Shown here: positions 12,106-24,725 of the stretch, piece by piece
Layout of the letters: each line of letters opens with the position of its first letter
Numbering within the stretch: the first letter of the stretch is position 1
Assembly: GCA_024734555.1 (NCBI GenBank)
Contig: JANPWX010000352.1
Span: 266,884-330,883, forward strand
Length of the DNA stretch: 64,000 nucleotides
From: Trochalopteron elliotii
Taxonomy: Eukaryota; Chordata; Aves; Passeriformes; Leiothrichidae
Direction: 5' to 3'
Position numbers and translations under genes: made by a program
The notes under the pieces: generated by a model
Seen by the model: only the letters and a program-made list of their open reading frames with translations
Told to the model about the DNA's origin: nothing
Databases searched by the model: none

Positions 12106-15100
12106 CACTGCATGTAACTAGCATGACACAGAGTAGGACATGAACTTGTGCTGCTCCACTCTTGGCTGTCCCTGCCCCATTCTGGGCTATCAGCTGATTG
12201 CCAGCCCAGCTGCCTACTGGATCCCACGCTGAGAAAGCTCAAGAGAGGCATTATGATCACCTCCTCCCACTTTCTGCATAGAAAGGTGGAATTTCAATAA
12301 TTTTTCCCTTTTAAAGGGACCAAGAACTTTTTGTTCAATTCCTTTCTTCATCTCTAATTTTATTTCCCTCCTTTCCATTTCTACCTATTCCCCCCACAAT
12401 GCTTTTACTCATAAGCCCCAGTACACTGTACAGCACATCTCCTTTGAACAGCACAGCATGGGAGACCTGTAGATATGGACAGTACCCTGGAAACAGCTGG
12501 AGATTTCCCCTCCTGTAAGAATCCCTAAGGCATCCTCCAGAGCTCTTCAGAAATGCTGCCCCAGGATTCTAGAAAGGCAGGAGGTTCATAAAGGTGGAAA
12601 TAATAGTAGGAAAACATTTGTGTCAATTTTGTCCATGACAGTTGAGGATGATTCAGGGAAGCAGCAAACTTCTGCAGTCTGCTCCAAGATCTGCCACTGC
12701 TGGATTACAGATGTTGGCATGGACACAACTGCCCAGTCCTACCAGCATTCATTTTATGGACATGCTGATCCTGGGTTTGTCCAACTTCCTAAACCAACAG
12801 CTGCTACACAGCTCCAGAACAACATTCAGAAGTTTGCAGCCTGCTTTTTAAAGAAATCCTCCCAATCTCCAATCTCAGGCATTTCAGACTGCCCAGGACA
12901 GGCAGCCTCTCATCCACCTTCAACTCTAATTTCTCTCTCTATGTGTTTTCCAACCCTGGTGAAGATGCAATGACCAGAAATGCACAACACAACAGGAGTA
13001 GTCACATACTCACTCACTGCAATTTACTCAGTGTATTACTCAACGATCCTAATCTTTAATCAAATTAATATTTCAGCCTTCCAAAAAATAAAACAATGGG
13101 TACTACCTGTAGCAAGCAAGAGACCAGTGTACCAACAACAACCAAGTCAATGCCAGAGGGATGAATCCTAACGGCTCCAAGCTGTGCCCATGCCAACCAA
13201 AGGGTTTTGTCCACTCACCTGTAAAAGTTTCTTTTCACAAGGCAAAAAACTCACACTGCTCACTGTGCTCCTGAACAGCATGACTGACACCCAAAAATCC
13301 TGTTCAACTTCCCAGCAACTTTTCCCATTGAGCTGGTAGCATGCTGCCAACTTCAGAGGAGTCTGGCAGTTTTGGAGGATGGCAGAAGAGCTCCAGAAGT
13401 GCTCTGAGAAGTCCTGAGCACACACTGAAGGAATCTTCTTCATTGTGCTTGTAGGTTGAATTACATATTTAATTAGAAACAGCTTCAACAAGAAGCTGCT
13501 AAAGTTGAACATGGAGGATAAGTCTCACTTCACACAAGGAGGCAAACCCACACAAGGTTATGCCAGAACTGGCCACCTCTGTGCACCATCTCACACATAC
13601 TACAAACTTCTCCCAGAAGCTGAAGTAAAGTGCTACTCTGCACAGATAACATGCACAGTTTCATGTTACCTTGAAGGCCAACATTACATTTCACACAGTT
13701 CAGAAACTGCATCTGTATGAAGCTGCTTTGATTCAACTTCCACTTTCAAGCCCTAATCTTCAGCGTAGCTGTCAATTAGAAATGTTTGTTACCAAGTAAT
13801 CTGCTCTGCACACCACATCGTGTCTGTCTCCTTTGAAGCCTTAATACCCACTGGTGAGGATGGCTTTGTACCAGTAGATCACTCGTGAACCTTTTGCACT
13901 GCATTCAGATCTGGAGTTAATTCCTGCCAACAGCCACACTGGAAGCGTTGGCCAATGACAAACACAAAAAGCTGTTTGGCATCATCGAGCCTCAAAGCTC
14001 TGTCCACCACACAAAAACAGTGTTTACGTGCTGAGAGAGATACAAGTAGAAAAGTCCTTGCAGCACAAGGTCATACCAAGCTGGCTGGAAGACTAAATTT
14101 AGCCACCTGTGCCTCAGGCAAGTCTGTTAGTTACAGGAAGCTCGGATACTAGTGTGGAGCACTGGTCCTAGGGTAAATCCCATGGAAGACTTCCATTTAA
14201 TTGCAAATGATCCTGAAGCTATTAATGGGGAGCCTGATCCCAATCCATCAAAGAGGAGCTGCCTCTGAGTACCCCACAAACTTGGCACCAGGACACTGCC
14301 ATCCTGCTAGGGCTGGTTTGCTCAAATGTGCAAACTACTACGTTCAGAGTCGGCAGGAGGAGCTCAAGAAGATTTAACAGATGGGGTTTCAGTGCAAATA
14401 TATTTTAAAACACCTCCTTAGCAAGCACATTTCCTCCTCTACCTCACCTCACACTACAGTTCTAACAGCTACACAAGAGTGGATAGACAAGAACTCGGGG
14501 ATTATTCCAAGCTTTTGTAAATGTTAGCAGAGGCTGATTGAACAGTTTGTGAAGACAAGCCCCAGTTTACCAAAAAGTGTCTCAGCCAACAGTTTTGTCA
14601 AACATTTAATAATTTTCCAAGCCAAAGAGGCGAGGGTTCTTCAACTCTGTTAGGTCTTAGGATCACTATCAGCCATGAGCCCACAGAAGGACCACAGCAG
14701 TCAGCTGAGGTTTGATGTCCAGGATCACAGCAAGAATCTACCCATAGGGAAAAACAAGTTAAAGAATCTGGTTTCAAGACACACTGTGAAATTTCTGAAC
14801 TATCTGCCTCAGCCCTACAGGGCTTCGGAGATGCTCAAGAACTTATTTTGATGCCAGAAACTCAAACAGGAGCATTAGCTCAAGCATGCAAAGCCAGGAT
14901 TACTAAGATGACTGCACCAAGTCCAACCAGGCACAAGGTTTCTCACATTAAATGTTGAGTGTGTATGTTCCAAAAGGCATCTGGAAGTCACGCTCCATCC
15001 CCTAATGCCTCTGCAAACAGATGGTGACACAGAAGGCTACCTGAACATCCAGCAGGCACCCTGCACATCACTGCTCTTACCAAACCTGTCCCTGCAGACA

Positions 15101-15783
15101 GCCAGGAGGATGCCATGGCACCCCAGCCAAAACCTGTAGCTATCACCACAGCAGCCAATTTCCCCCCAAACTCTTGTCTTCAATCACACTGTCTCCCCTA
15201 AAGTCAAAGCACCAGGAAAAACACAACAAGTGGTTCCAAAACATCCCAATCCCAGTCATGGAGCTTGACAGACAAAGGCATTCTGGCACATCCAGTAACT
15301 CCTAACACCTAGAAGGGATAAAAACCCCCAAGTACCAGCGCTGTACCCAGCAAATCCACACAAAACCAAAGAGCTGTGACTTGTGTCGGAGCCTAATACC
15401 AGTCTTGGATTTTAATCACAGAATACCAGAGCAGAGATATTCTCCCCAGAGATGCAAAGCACAGCCCAGTGATGATTTACCACACTGGCATTGCATCTAT
15501 CACGAGTCAAACTGAAGCCTCAGCGCTGCCAACACTGCACAGAGCTGCTTCAGAGCAGGAAGCTGGTCAAAACCCTTCCAAAGAGCAGACAGCTGGAAAG
15601 CACTATCAGATGCCAAAGTGGCTACAGGCCTGATGTCAGCTGCAGGATGATCATTTGGAGAACCTGAGGGCCTCCAAAGCATCCAATCCAGCCCTGAAGG
15701 CAAGCCAGCTGAGGGAGGCCGTGGCTAGAATAATGAGAGAGCAACCAGGGACTGAAAATTATTCAGGGTGGGGAAAAAAATCA

Positions 15784-15925
15784 TAAAATCACAGACTGAT
15801 CTGGGTTGGAATGGACATTAAAGACCACCTTGTTCCACCTCCTGCCATGGGCAGGGACACCTTCCACTACACTAGGTTGCTCCAAGCCCCATCCAACATG
15901 GCCTTGAACACTTTCAAGAATGTCA
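15784..15925 (-). mobile_element. CR1 LINE 3' fragment
   Basis: The inverted CR1 tail begins AAATCACAGACTGATCTGGG and has the conserved CTGCCATGGGCAGGGACACC block. The match ends near CCTTGAACACTTTCAAGAAT. Confidence 0.85.
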
Positions 15926-16851
15926 CTACCTGGAGGAATGACACACAGCAGGTATTTTGGATGCATTTATTCCCATCTAAGAAGTTCCTTCAAACACGTG
16001 CTGCCCCAGTCCCTTCCCCCAGCACAAACCAGGGTGCTGTGACCTGCCAGAAGGCGACAGCAACAATGAGTCGGCATGAAACTCCTGAAGGCGAGACCTT
16101 TGAAGTCTAACCCGGACTTGAAAAGAGACAACTACAAAGCTTGTGGCCTCTGCTTCATTAGAATACGATGTTAAACGTTCTTAAGTTTCATTTGCTCATT
16201 GAAACCTTTTCTTTTAAGATCCAGGAAATAAAAATAAGCTGCAGAAACTAAACTGGCCTTGTGCATTATACAAAGGAAGACAGTTACAAGGTAACTAAGG
16301 ACGGCCAAGATTGGGCAGGATGGGATTGCTGCACTATGAAGAAGCTTGTTCCAACCTTGAGAGGAGTCAAACTCTGGCCAGAATTGCCACTGTCGATGAA
16401 CAATATTAAAGCTGTATTTTAGAGAACTTCCTCTCGTTTGTTGTAATAGATGCAAACAAACAGCAGTCAGATCTGGAAGGAATTTTAAGTGAGGAATGAA
16501 AGCTTGAAGATCCAGCAAGCCTGAGAGATTTCAAACTGCTACCCTTCCAAATAAAGAATTTTATATAAGAGAAGTAACCTTAATGGATGGGCTCAATGAT
16601 CTTAAAGGCAATGCCAACATGAAGAAGTCAATGAGTCTGTGGTCAATTTATATACCTGATTTATATACCTGCTGAACTAGACAGATGCAGACAGATTTCC
16701 CGTGTTAGTGTTCCCTGTTGTGAGCCCTCCACTAACGTGAAGGATGGCAACTGAAATGATCTGAATCTATCCTCTGACTCGTAAATCAGAAATGAATGTG
16801 CAAAACAAAGGAAGACTGAGTCTGGCTTATTTCTACAAACAAGGTATTACC

Positions 16852-17265
16852 TGTGCCAGGGCCTCACCACCCTCACAGATCATTTCTTCCCAGTATCAAG
16901 TCTAACCCTGCCCTCTGGCAGTGGGAAACCATTCTGCCTTGTCCTGGCACTCCAGGCTCTTGTCCAAACTCTCTCTTCAGCTCTCTTGGAGCCTCTTTAG
17001 GCACTAGAAGGGGCTCTTAAGGTCTCCCTGGAGCCTTCTCCAGATGAACATTCCCAGCTCTCCCAGGTGGCTCCAGAGCAGGAGGACTCCAGCCCGTGGA
17101 GCCCTTAGCCTCCTCTGGACTGGCTCTGGCAGCTCCACATCCTTCTGATGTTGGATGCCAGGGCTGGAGGCAGCTCTGCAGGTGGGGTCTCACCTGAGCA
17201 GGGCAGAGGGACAGAATCCCCCATCCTACTGCCCACATTGGGGGATCAGCCCAGGGCATGGCAGG
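16852..17265 (-). mobile_element. CR1 LINE internal fragment lacking its 3' terminus
   Basis: The match starts inside the CR1 tail at CTGTGCCAGGGCCTCACCAC and runs leftwards in the element through the 'cctctggcagtgggaaacc' and 'agctctcttggagcctc' blocks to about 17265. The usual inverted 3' end is missing on the left side, so this copy was cut at the 3' end by deletion or rearrangement. Confidence 0.8.
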
Positions 17266-17763
17266 GGTTAAATCATGAACTGAGCTCCACAGCAAATCAG
17301 TGAGATGGAAGAGACCATCTTTTCTAACATAAAATAGCTCCAGGAAACACGTCAGACAGGTTGGTTTCACAGAGTTCAAATAGGTTTCTCCTACAACTTG
17401 ATTTAACTACCTTTGGCAGTGATGCACAGCAATTCCTTGTGTGCTGGGAAAAAGGAGTAGCTCTGTAGGAAGCAGGTATTTCAGAGTTTTCTGAACCTCA
17501 GCACAAACTGCATGAACTCCCCAGGCTTTATCACTAGACATTAAAACATGTATATAGGACAGCAGCTACTCAGGATATTTAATAAATGATGCAGCCTCCT
17601 CTAATGCACCCCACACAGCATGGCCAACTCATCTAAGAGAGCTACAGAGACACAATGACCTCAGGAAAAAGATTTGGGCCTGCAGAGAAACCTTCACATC
17701 TTTGTAAACAGCCAAACAGCCACAATATTCCCAGCCTAAAGGAATGTCATAATATAGCCATAA

Positions 17764-17815
17764 GAAGGAGGGGGAAGAAGAAGAAGAAGAAAAAAAAAGA
17801 GCAGGAGAGTAGAGG
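17764..17815. repeat. (GAA)n purine microsatellite
   Basis: A run of GAA units followed by poly-A and GA-rich sequence, about 50 bases. Confidence 0.85.
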
Positions 17816-18354
17816 CAGACAGGAAAACAATTTTCCCATCTCCCCAGTGAATATCCCCAATTCCTGCATTAAATGCTCAGAGTAGCAAATCCAAGCTATT
17901 CAATTGTCTTCCACAACACAGAAACTGTCAGGCTGATCTTGAGGGTGGAATCACTGTCAACTTTTCAGGCTATTAAGCTGTTCTCTGGAAGAGATTTGCT
18001 CAAAAAAGGATGAGCAAAGCAAACCAGAAGATTCAGACAGGTAAGAGACACCTATCCATTGCAGGAGATGGGCTGCTCCAAATGGATCTGACAGGAAGGA
18101 AGAACATACAAAAAGCCAGGGGAAAATGGTAATTTCACCCCTGTTGAGTTTCATTGTTGCTTTTACCAATTTCAAGAAAAAAGAAAGGGTTGTTTAAAAG
18201 GTAAGGAGAGTCTGATGAACCAGAAATTAAATGGGCCATTTAACAAGGAGTTCAAATATCTCCTCCCTCAAGTCAAAAACAAAGGAGGGGGGGATGTTAA
18301 TGTGGAACATAGAGATGAAGTACATACAACAATTCTGAGATTTCACTGCTTTGT

Positions 18355-18630
18355 AGAATCCCAGAATGGGTTGGAAGGATATTAAAGCCTATCCCATTCC
18401 ATCCCCTTGTCATGGGCAGGGACACCTTCCACTATCCCAGGTTGCTCCAAGCCCCATCCAGCCTGGCCTTGGACACTTCCACGGGTGGGGCAGCCACAGC
18501 TGCTCTGGGAAAGCATCTCCCCACCCTCACAGGGAACAATTCCTTCCCAGTTACCCATATAACCCCACCCTCTGGCAGTGGGAAGCCATTCCCCCTTGTC
18601 CTGGCACTCCAGGCTCTTGTCTGCAGGGGT
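18355..18630 (-). mobile_element. CR1 LINE 3' fragment
   Basis: It runs from the inverted CR1 3' end (TAGAATCCCAGAATGGGTTG) through the CATGGGCAGGGACACCTTCC block to the GTCCTGGCACTCCAGGCTCT block. Confidence 0.9.
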
Positions 18631-19518
18631 ACAGCCAGCAAAAGAGAAGGGAAGTGTCCAGAGGCAAAATTCAGGGGAGAATAGGAAGACAATGAGCAAG
18701 AGTTGTGTGACAGCATCTCAAATAATTGCTCCCACACTGGGGCTTGGATTCATTAGGATCCGAGAAGGTTTTAGGACAATTGGAAGCCTGTACAAGAACA
18801 AGGACTGGGTGGTTTAAAACAGCACCATGACAGTGGCCCGTGCAATCAAAATCAAGGGCTCCTCTCACATTGCAGAAGAGGAGTAGGGAAAGCTAGCAGG
18901 TCCAGAGAAGAGTTTATTGGAGGAGGATGCATCTTTGGGGGGAAAGAAGGTGATTCATAAAAGCCTCATCTCCTCAAGAACTCCTACAGATGGGACAAGA
19001 ATTAGCCATGTGAAAATCCACAGATAGAAAAAAAATCAATACAGTGCAAGTCAGATGGAAAGACAAAAACAAGGGTCAGGAGTGTTTCTTCACAAATGCT
19101 GGAAGTTTAAAAGTATGACAGAAAAACTCAAGTGTCTGGTTTGCAAGTGGACATAGCAAGTTCATTCAAAACACAGTGGAGAGTAGAGGAGCCACTAGAC
19201 ATAAAAAAAACCCACAAGGACTAAGCAAACATTTAGAGCACCAAAGCTGACATTACCATTTGAGCAACTCAAGTTTTTTCTGTTAACAGGAAGTCCCTTG
19301 TAAATCAGAATTACAAGTTTAAACCTGAAAAACAGAGCCTCAGCCACCAGAAGCAGCTGTCACACTGTCACCAGTGGGCTGGTAACCCACTAACCAGGCC
19401 ACACGTCCCTCCATGTCACCAGAGCAAATGCCAGGTCAGTGTGTGACACCAGGACCAAGTTCTTAAACAGCAAAAAGTGATTCCTCCCCAGGAGTGATTG
19501 AGAGAAGCAGCAACTCAT

Positions 19519-19770
19519 AGAACTATGGAATGCTTTGATGGGAAGAGACCTTAAAGCTCATCCTGTTCCATCCCCTGCCATGGGCAGGGACATTTTCCAC
19601 AATCCCAGGGTGCTCCAAGCCCTGTCCAGCCTGGCCTTGGACACTTCCAGGGATGGGGCAGCCACAGCTTCTCTGGGTAACCTGTGCCAGGCCTTCACCA
19701 CCCTCACAGAGAGGAATTTTATCTTAACATCTAATCTAAACTAATTCCTGCCTTCACTCTGGGTGGCAGT
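19519..19770 (-). mobile_element. CR1 LINE 3' fragment
   Basis: The inverted CR1 tail begins ATAGAACTATGGAATGCTTT and has the CTGCCATGGGCAGGGACATT block. The match fades after the 'tctaatctaaactaattcc' block. Confidence 0.88.
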
Positions 19771-22700
19771 TGGAATATTGGTGTGAGCCCTGCAGTGCAA
19801 TCTGACCAAGTAATCAAAGCCAACCCATCTGTACACCAAGCTTGTATGTCCAAGAAGGAAACAAAAGCTAAATTTACAAGTTTTTAATGAGAAAAAAAAA
19901 GTTAGAAGCCACATGATCTATTATTGTGTTAATGAACCATCAGACAACATCTCCCAAAAATTAGAACTGTGTCTTACAAGCACTCTGCTGAGCTTGGCCA
20001 TCTCCTCTCTCCCTGCTTGACCCCAGAAATCAGGCTTTTGGTGGCAAAAGACAATGAGGTGACAGCAACAGCCTCAGTTTACTCCAAAGTCACACATGAG
20101 GAGATGGGGCAGTGCCCTTGGTTAAAGCTGGTACCTGAAAGTCTCTTGGCCCAGCTTTCACAGAACAATTCAGCAGCAGCCAGGCGACCACAGCCCAGGC
20201 AGCCATGCTGGCAAACCAGAGCTGGCCTAAAGACCAGCCTAAATTGCTGCAGGGCTAATTATATTGTACAAAATGAAGCCATGTCTCAGGAGTCAGAGGC
20301 TGTTGTCTTTTTTAACCTCTTCCTTTTGCAGTGGACGGAGCACATCAATGAGGGAAAAGCAGCTGATATATTGTTTCCAGTGAAAAAAATCAAGAATACT
20401 ACATGGCAGAATCCATCAAAGCTCTCTGGAGAGAAAAACTACAGGACAAGAGGAAAAATCCTTCATGTACATAAATAACTAAGGGGGTAAAAATGGGGGA
20501 GGAATGTATCACCAGTCCATTTTGCAGCAGAAGGGACTCACCAAAGGATTCTGCTTGACACTGAGCTGTGTTACTCAGATGACAACATTTGCTACTCTGA
20601 ATAATTCAGGATGAGAAGTAAATAAGAGCCATGACTCCAAGGAATTGCAGTAAAATCTCGTGATATGAGTGGGTGATACAATTCACAGAGCAGCACATCA
20701 GGAACAACCACCCTAACGTCAACTTCAAGAAACATGACAGACTGAACTCAGGCCAACCCTAGCAAGCAGGACTACACCAGGGTATTCCACAAAAACCATG
20801 GCTCCATGGTTTTAAGATCAATAATGAACACACTAATTAGCACAACCTTTTGTAATTACAGAGATGATAATATAGGACAAAATGCTTCTAAAATACCTCT
20901 AAAGAGGTACCTGCACTATAAATATAACCCAGCACCTCTGTCAACATCCCCCTCTGTGCCCCACCCCTCCTACATTACCTGTCTCAAAGGAGGCTGGAGC
21001 AGAGCTGGCAATGACATGAAAAACAAGAAGAGCACAGAAAGTCTAAATATATGAGGACAATTCAGCCTACCGGGAATGGAAGAAGTATTTTCCTAAAATC
21101 ATGAATATCATGATGAGAAGCGTGAAGGTTCCTAAATTCAACACCTTGCTCAGGAAGGTCATGAACTGCTGGAGAGAGAAAAATAAAGCACTATTTCCCT
21201 GGATTAGATCTGCTGTGATTGTGTTCTCCCCTCCCCAGGCATCTGCTCCTGGTTACCAGTGAGCAGGATACCAGGCCAGATGGATTCCTGGTCTCATCTG
21301 GTAGCACTTTTTAAGGCATTACACAGGATTTCATCTGTTAACCTGAAAATACACAGAGGCTGATTGCTTCCTAAAAACTGGAAAAGGGAGCAGTGTTAGG
21401 GCAGGGAAAACAGCAAGTGGCTGTGGACTAGGACAGACTTAGGATCTTGCCCAGCTCACAACTCCTCTCACAGTGGAGTTCTGAACATGCCTGAATATTT
21501 TCCATTGGTGACTCCAGCACAGCAAATCAAGTTGTCAATACAGAGAACTGGAAGAGCATGAAAACTCCCATGGACGAGCGAGATAGATGGGCTGGAATGA
21601 TATAAGGTCACACACTTCATACTTCTCAAGAAATGCTACTATAAAAAAAGCTCTTTAATCCAAGGAAAAGGAAAGAGAGGCAGCATATTAGCTTGTTACC
21701 ATGACCTGTGAGCCACCAACCTGTCTCAGACAGACACCAGCACAAAGGAATTCTCCATGGCACAGCACAGCATCCCAGAGAGCCCTCCCCTACCATTCTG
21801 TGCTCTGCTCCCCTCAGGGATTAGCTCTGAGCAAACACATGCAGGGAAGAGAGAAACAGAGAGTATGGAAAAGAGTGACTGTGTGGTTTGAAAATAAGGA
21901 GCCAACAGCTGGGCCAAGCTTTCCGAAAGCACCAACGGAGAGAAGAGCTGATTTATAGGAAGCAACTATGGCATAAACACAGGCAGGTATGTACCAGCCA
22001 CAGATAAATTTATTGTAAGTTTCCAGACCTCACGTCCAGAAAACAGAACTTACACAAAACACAGCAAGGAGCCCAAATTGGCCCAAACTTGTGAGGACTT
22101 TTGGCCAGCAGTTGAAAACACACAGTTATAGACTTGCAGAGGAAAGCAGAGAGACGAGACTCCTTTTCCTCACCACCCAACAGCTCTTGAAGAATAAAAA
22201 AGGCACCAGGCAAGCCCAGAAAAAAGTGATTTCAGGGCAGGAACTGTTTAAAGAAACACTTGTATCTGAAAAAAGCTTAGGTGCTTATGCAGGGTGTGAG
22301 CATAAAGCCCTGATTTTATCAAGCCAATAGTCTAAAATTTCACTGGAGTCAGCGAGATTTTTGCCAAAAGGCTGGAATATCAGCGGTGCTGGGGTGCTGC
22401 TACACCAACAGCCAGAACTCCAACATGGAAACTGAGACTTCCCTGGCAGCTCTCACCTCCATCCTCCACTCTTCCTAAGTACGTCTGCATGTTTTTTTAC
22501 TAATAATTAATTTTTTTTATTACACACCATGATATTTAAATTCTTATCTGGTCACACCTTGCCAGCGGTCACTTTCCCTGAACAAGAACTCCTGCTGATA
22601 TTTATCCTTGGCAGCACCTCCAGCTCATCCCTGACTCCAAGAGCTCCAGTGTCACGTGGAAATAACCAGTGTGTGCATCCCTCTACAACAGCAATGTCAT

Positions 22701-23319
22701 GAAACCCAAATTCTCTCATCAGTAACACTTCACCACCCAGGTGGCACTTTCAAAACTTGAGCCACTGGCAAGCATTGAGGAATTTTGCAGCCTGAATCTC
22801 TGCAAACTCCTAACTCAAAAGCACTCTTGGTTTGTTTTTTTTTTTTTTTTTAATGTATCTGTGGGAAAATGCTGGTAATATTTGATAAGAACTTCTCAAC
22901 AGGAACAAAGCTCATGATTCCCAGTTCACCCATCATCCTCTCCCAACAGAGACCAAGTTACCAACACAGCACTGAACCAGGGATGTAGAGATGGTTTTTC
23001 TGGGTAAGTCACAGCGAGCAGCTGGGAAGCTGAGTGAAGGAAAAGACAGGTTCTGAAGAACTTGAGGAGTGGCTGCACAAGCTGACAGGCATTAGGTCAC
23101 TAGTAAAAAAAAAAGCCAAGTCTGAGGTCACACCCGTGACACTGGGCCTTCAGGCAGGTCACGGTGAGCCCAGAAACCAAAAATGAGGTAGGTAGAAAAT
23201 GTCACACGAGGTCAGGCACGGGAGGCAGCTCAACAGAGCTTGGACTCTGCTCAGAAGACTTTCCACGAACAGAGGAGTCACTGTCGAGAAAGGCTAAAGG
23301 GGACTGCTGGTGGCAGTGA

Positions 23320-23512
23320 AACATTTGGAAGGGAAGATGTCACCCTCCTGAGGCAGCAGAGGCTGTCCCATCCCTGGAATTGTCCAAGGCCAGCTTCGAT
23401 GTGGTTTGGAGCAGCATGGTCTAGTGAAAGGTGTCCCTGCCCATGGCTGGGGGTGGAATGAGATGACCTTAAGATCCTTCCAACCCACACCACCCCGATT
23501 CCATGATTTGAA
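23320..23512 (+). mobile_element. CR1 LINE 3' fragment
   Basis: The CR1 tail is in plus orientation, from GGGAAGATGTCACCCTCCTG to CCGATTCCATGATTTG, with the GTGTCCCTGCCCATGGCTGG block in between. Confidence 0.85.
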
Positions 23513-23639
23513 TAAGACAACAAGCCCCAACCCTTAGAGTTCCACACTGTGCCAAACAGCATATGGAAATACTTCTCAGACGTAGGGGGGATACACAACT
23601 TCTTCACACAAATAAGTTGCTGATACACCTCTAGTTACA

Positions 23640-24725
23640 CAGAGCACTTCGCTTCCTTAGACTGGGAACACCACCGGGTTCAGCAGTTCCCAAGGCACCT
23701 CCAGCTCCTTCCCCGGCACGTNNNNNNNNNNNNNNNNNNNNNNNNNNNNNNNNNNNNNNNNNNNNNNNNNNNNNNNNNNNNNNNNNNNNNNNNNNNNNNN
23801 NNNNNNNNNNNNNNNNNNNNNNNNNNNNNNNNNNNNNNNNNNNNNNNNNNNNNNNNNNNNNNNNNNNNNNNNNNNNNNNNNNNNNNNNNNNNNNNNNNNN
23901 NNNNNNNNNNNNNNNNNNNNNNNNNNNNNNNNNNNNNNNNNNNNNNNNNNNNNNNNNNNNNNNNNNNNNNNNNNNNNNNNNNNNNNNNNNNNNNNNNNNN
24001 NNNNNNNNNNNNNNNNNNNNNNNNNNNNNNNNNNNNNNNNNNNNNNNNNNNCAATCCAGCCACCTGAAAAGCCTATCCTGGAAACATCCTGTCAAACCCT
24101 ACCCTGAGCCTCTGCTCCACAATGAGTTTATTTTGCTTATTCTTTGTGCTATTATCTAGGGAAAATAATAGTAATGTAGATATAATAATATTGGCAATAT
24201 CTTTGATCAGAAGGAGAGGTATTTTCACAATTTGGCTCCCATTTTTTCTGCTCTGAACCATCTGGGCACTCCCAAGGAGCATCTTAATTCTGAAAAATTA
24301 TTTATCATCAATTTTAGTCTGAGCAGTTCTTCTGCTAAATCCTATTAAACGTGTGGATTCTCATTAGCCCAGTGATAATCCCTTGGGAGTTTGTCTGAAC
24401 ACCAGCCTGTGTGTTGAATGAAGGGGGGGGTCAAAGCTGACCCAAAAATGTTTGGGGTGGGTGAGGAGGTTCCCTTGCCTCCCCATCCTCAGCCCGGACA
24501 GGTGAGATTCCAGCCTGATTCCCAAACGCCTTATTATGAAGAGAAAGGAAACATCCTGCTTTTTTTTTCTTGCGTCTCCGGTCGGGATGAAGCGGCTCAT
24601 GGCCGCAGGGCGGCTGGAGCTGGTGGGCAGGACAATTCCCCTTTGTCCGGAGAAGCGGGAGGGACAATGAAGCTCCTGTTGAGGATCAGGCGCAGGGAGG
24701 CACCACCCCGACACGCCAGCCTGGG
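23640..24725 (-). promoter_or_regulatory. Candidate CpG-island promoter of CSNK1G1, interrupted by an assembly gap
   Basis: CpG dinucleotides are present on both sides of the run of N, at 23648-23721 and more densely at 24560-24720, while the surrounding kilobases are CpG-poor. GC-rich promoters are a common cause of gaps in bird assemblies. The place fits the expected 5' end of a minus-strand CSNK1G1 about 5 kb beyond the PCLAF 3' end. The A>T, C>G bias seen to the left also fades to the right of this point. No transcription start or exon can be read, so the assignment rests on synteny and composition. Confidence 0.3.
23722..24051. other. Assembly gap (330 N)
   Basis: The run of undetermined bases may be of estimated length. 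Open frames drawn through it are meaningless. Confidence 1.

Larger units (their letters stand above)
1..23721 (-). other. Long region without recognisable exons; probably first-intron sequence of CSNK1G1
   Basis: I cannot recognise a coding exon in these 23.7 kb. The + strand tends to carry A over T and C over G (for example the 60 bases from 14881 hold 22 A, 9 T, 16 C and 13 G). This is the mirror image of the TRIP4 introns and is what transcription of the minus strand would leave. Known vertebrate gene order puts CSNK1G1, transcribed away from PCLAF, at this place, so intron 1 of CSNK1G1 is the best guess. No kinase exon (glycine-rich loop, HRD or DFG motif) was seen, so its coding part would lie beyond position 1. 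Besides the CR1 copies and simple repeats listed separately, the sequence looks unique. Several short open segments lie between splice-like sites on the minus strand, but they are no longer than chance allows. Confidence 0.35.

Noticed and set aside
18382..18737. Overlapping open frames of about 100 codons on both strands
   Set aside because: They lie over a CR1 tail. The same pseudo-peptides recur at every CR1 copy in the window.
23631..24095. Open frames of 154 and 127 codons at 24 kb
   Set aside because: They consist mostly of undetermined bases from the assembly gap.
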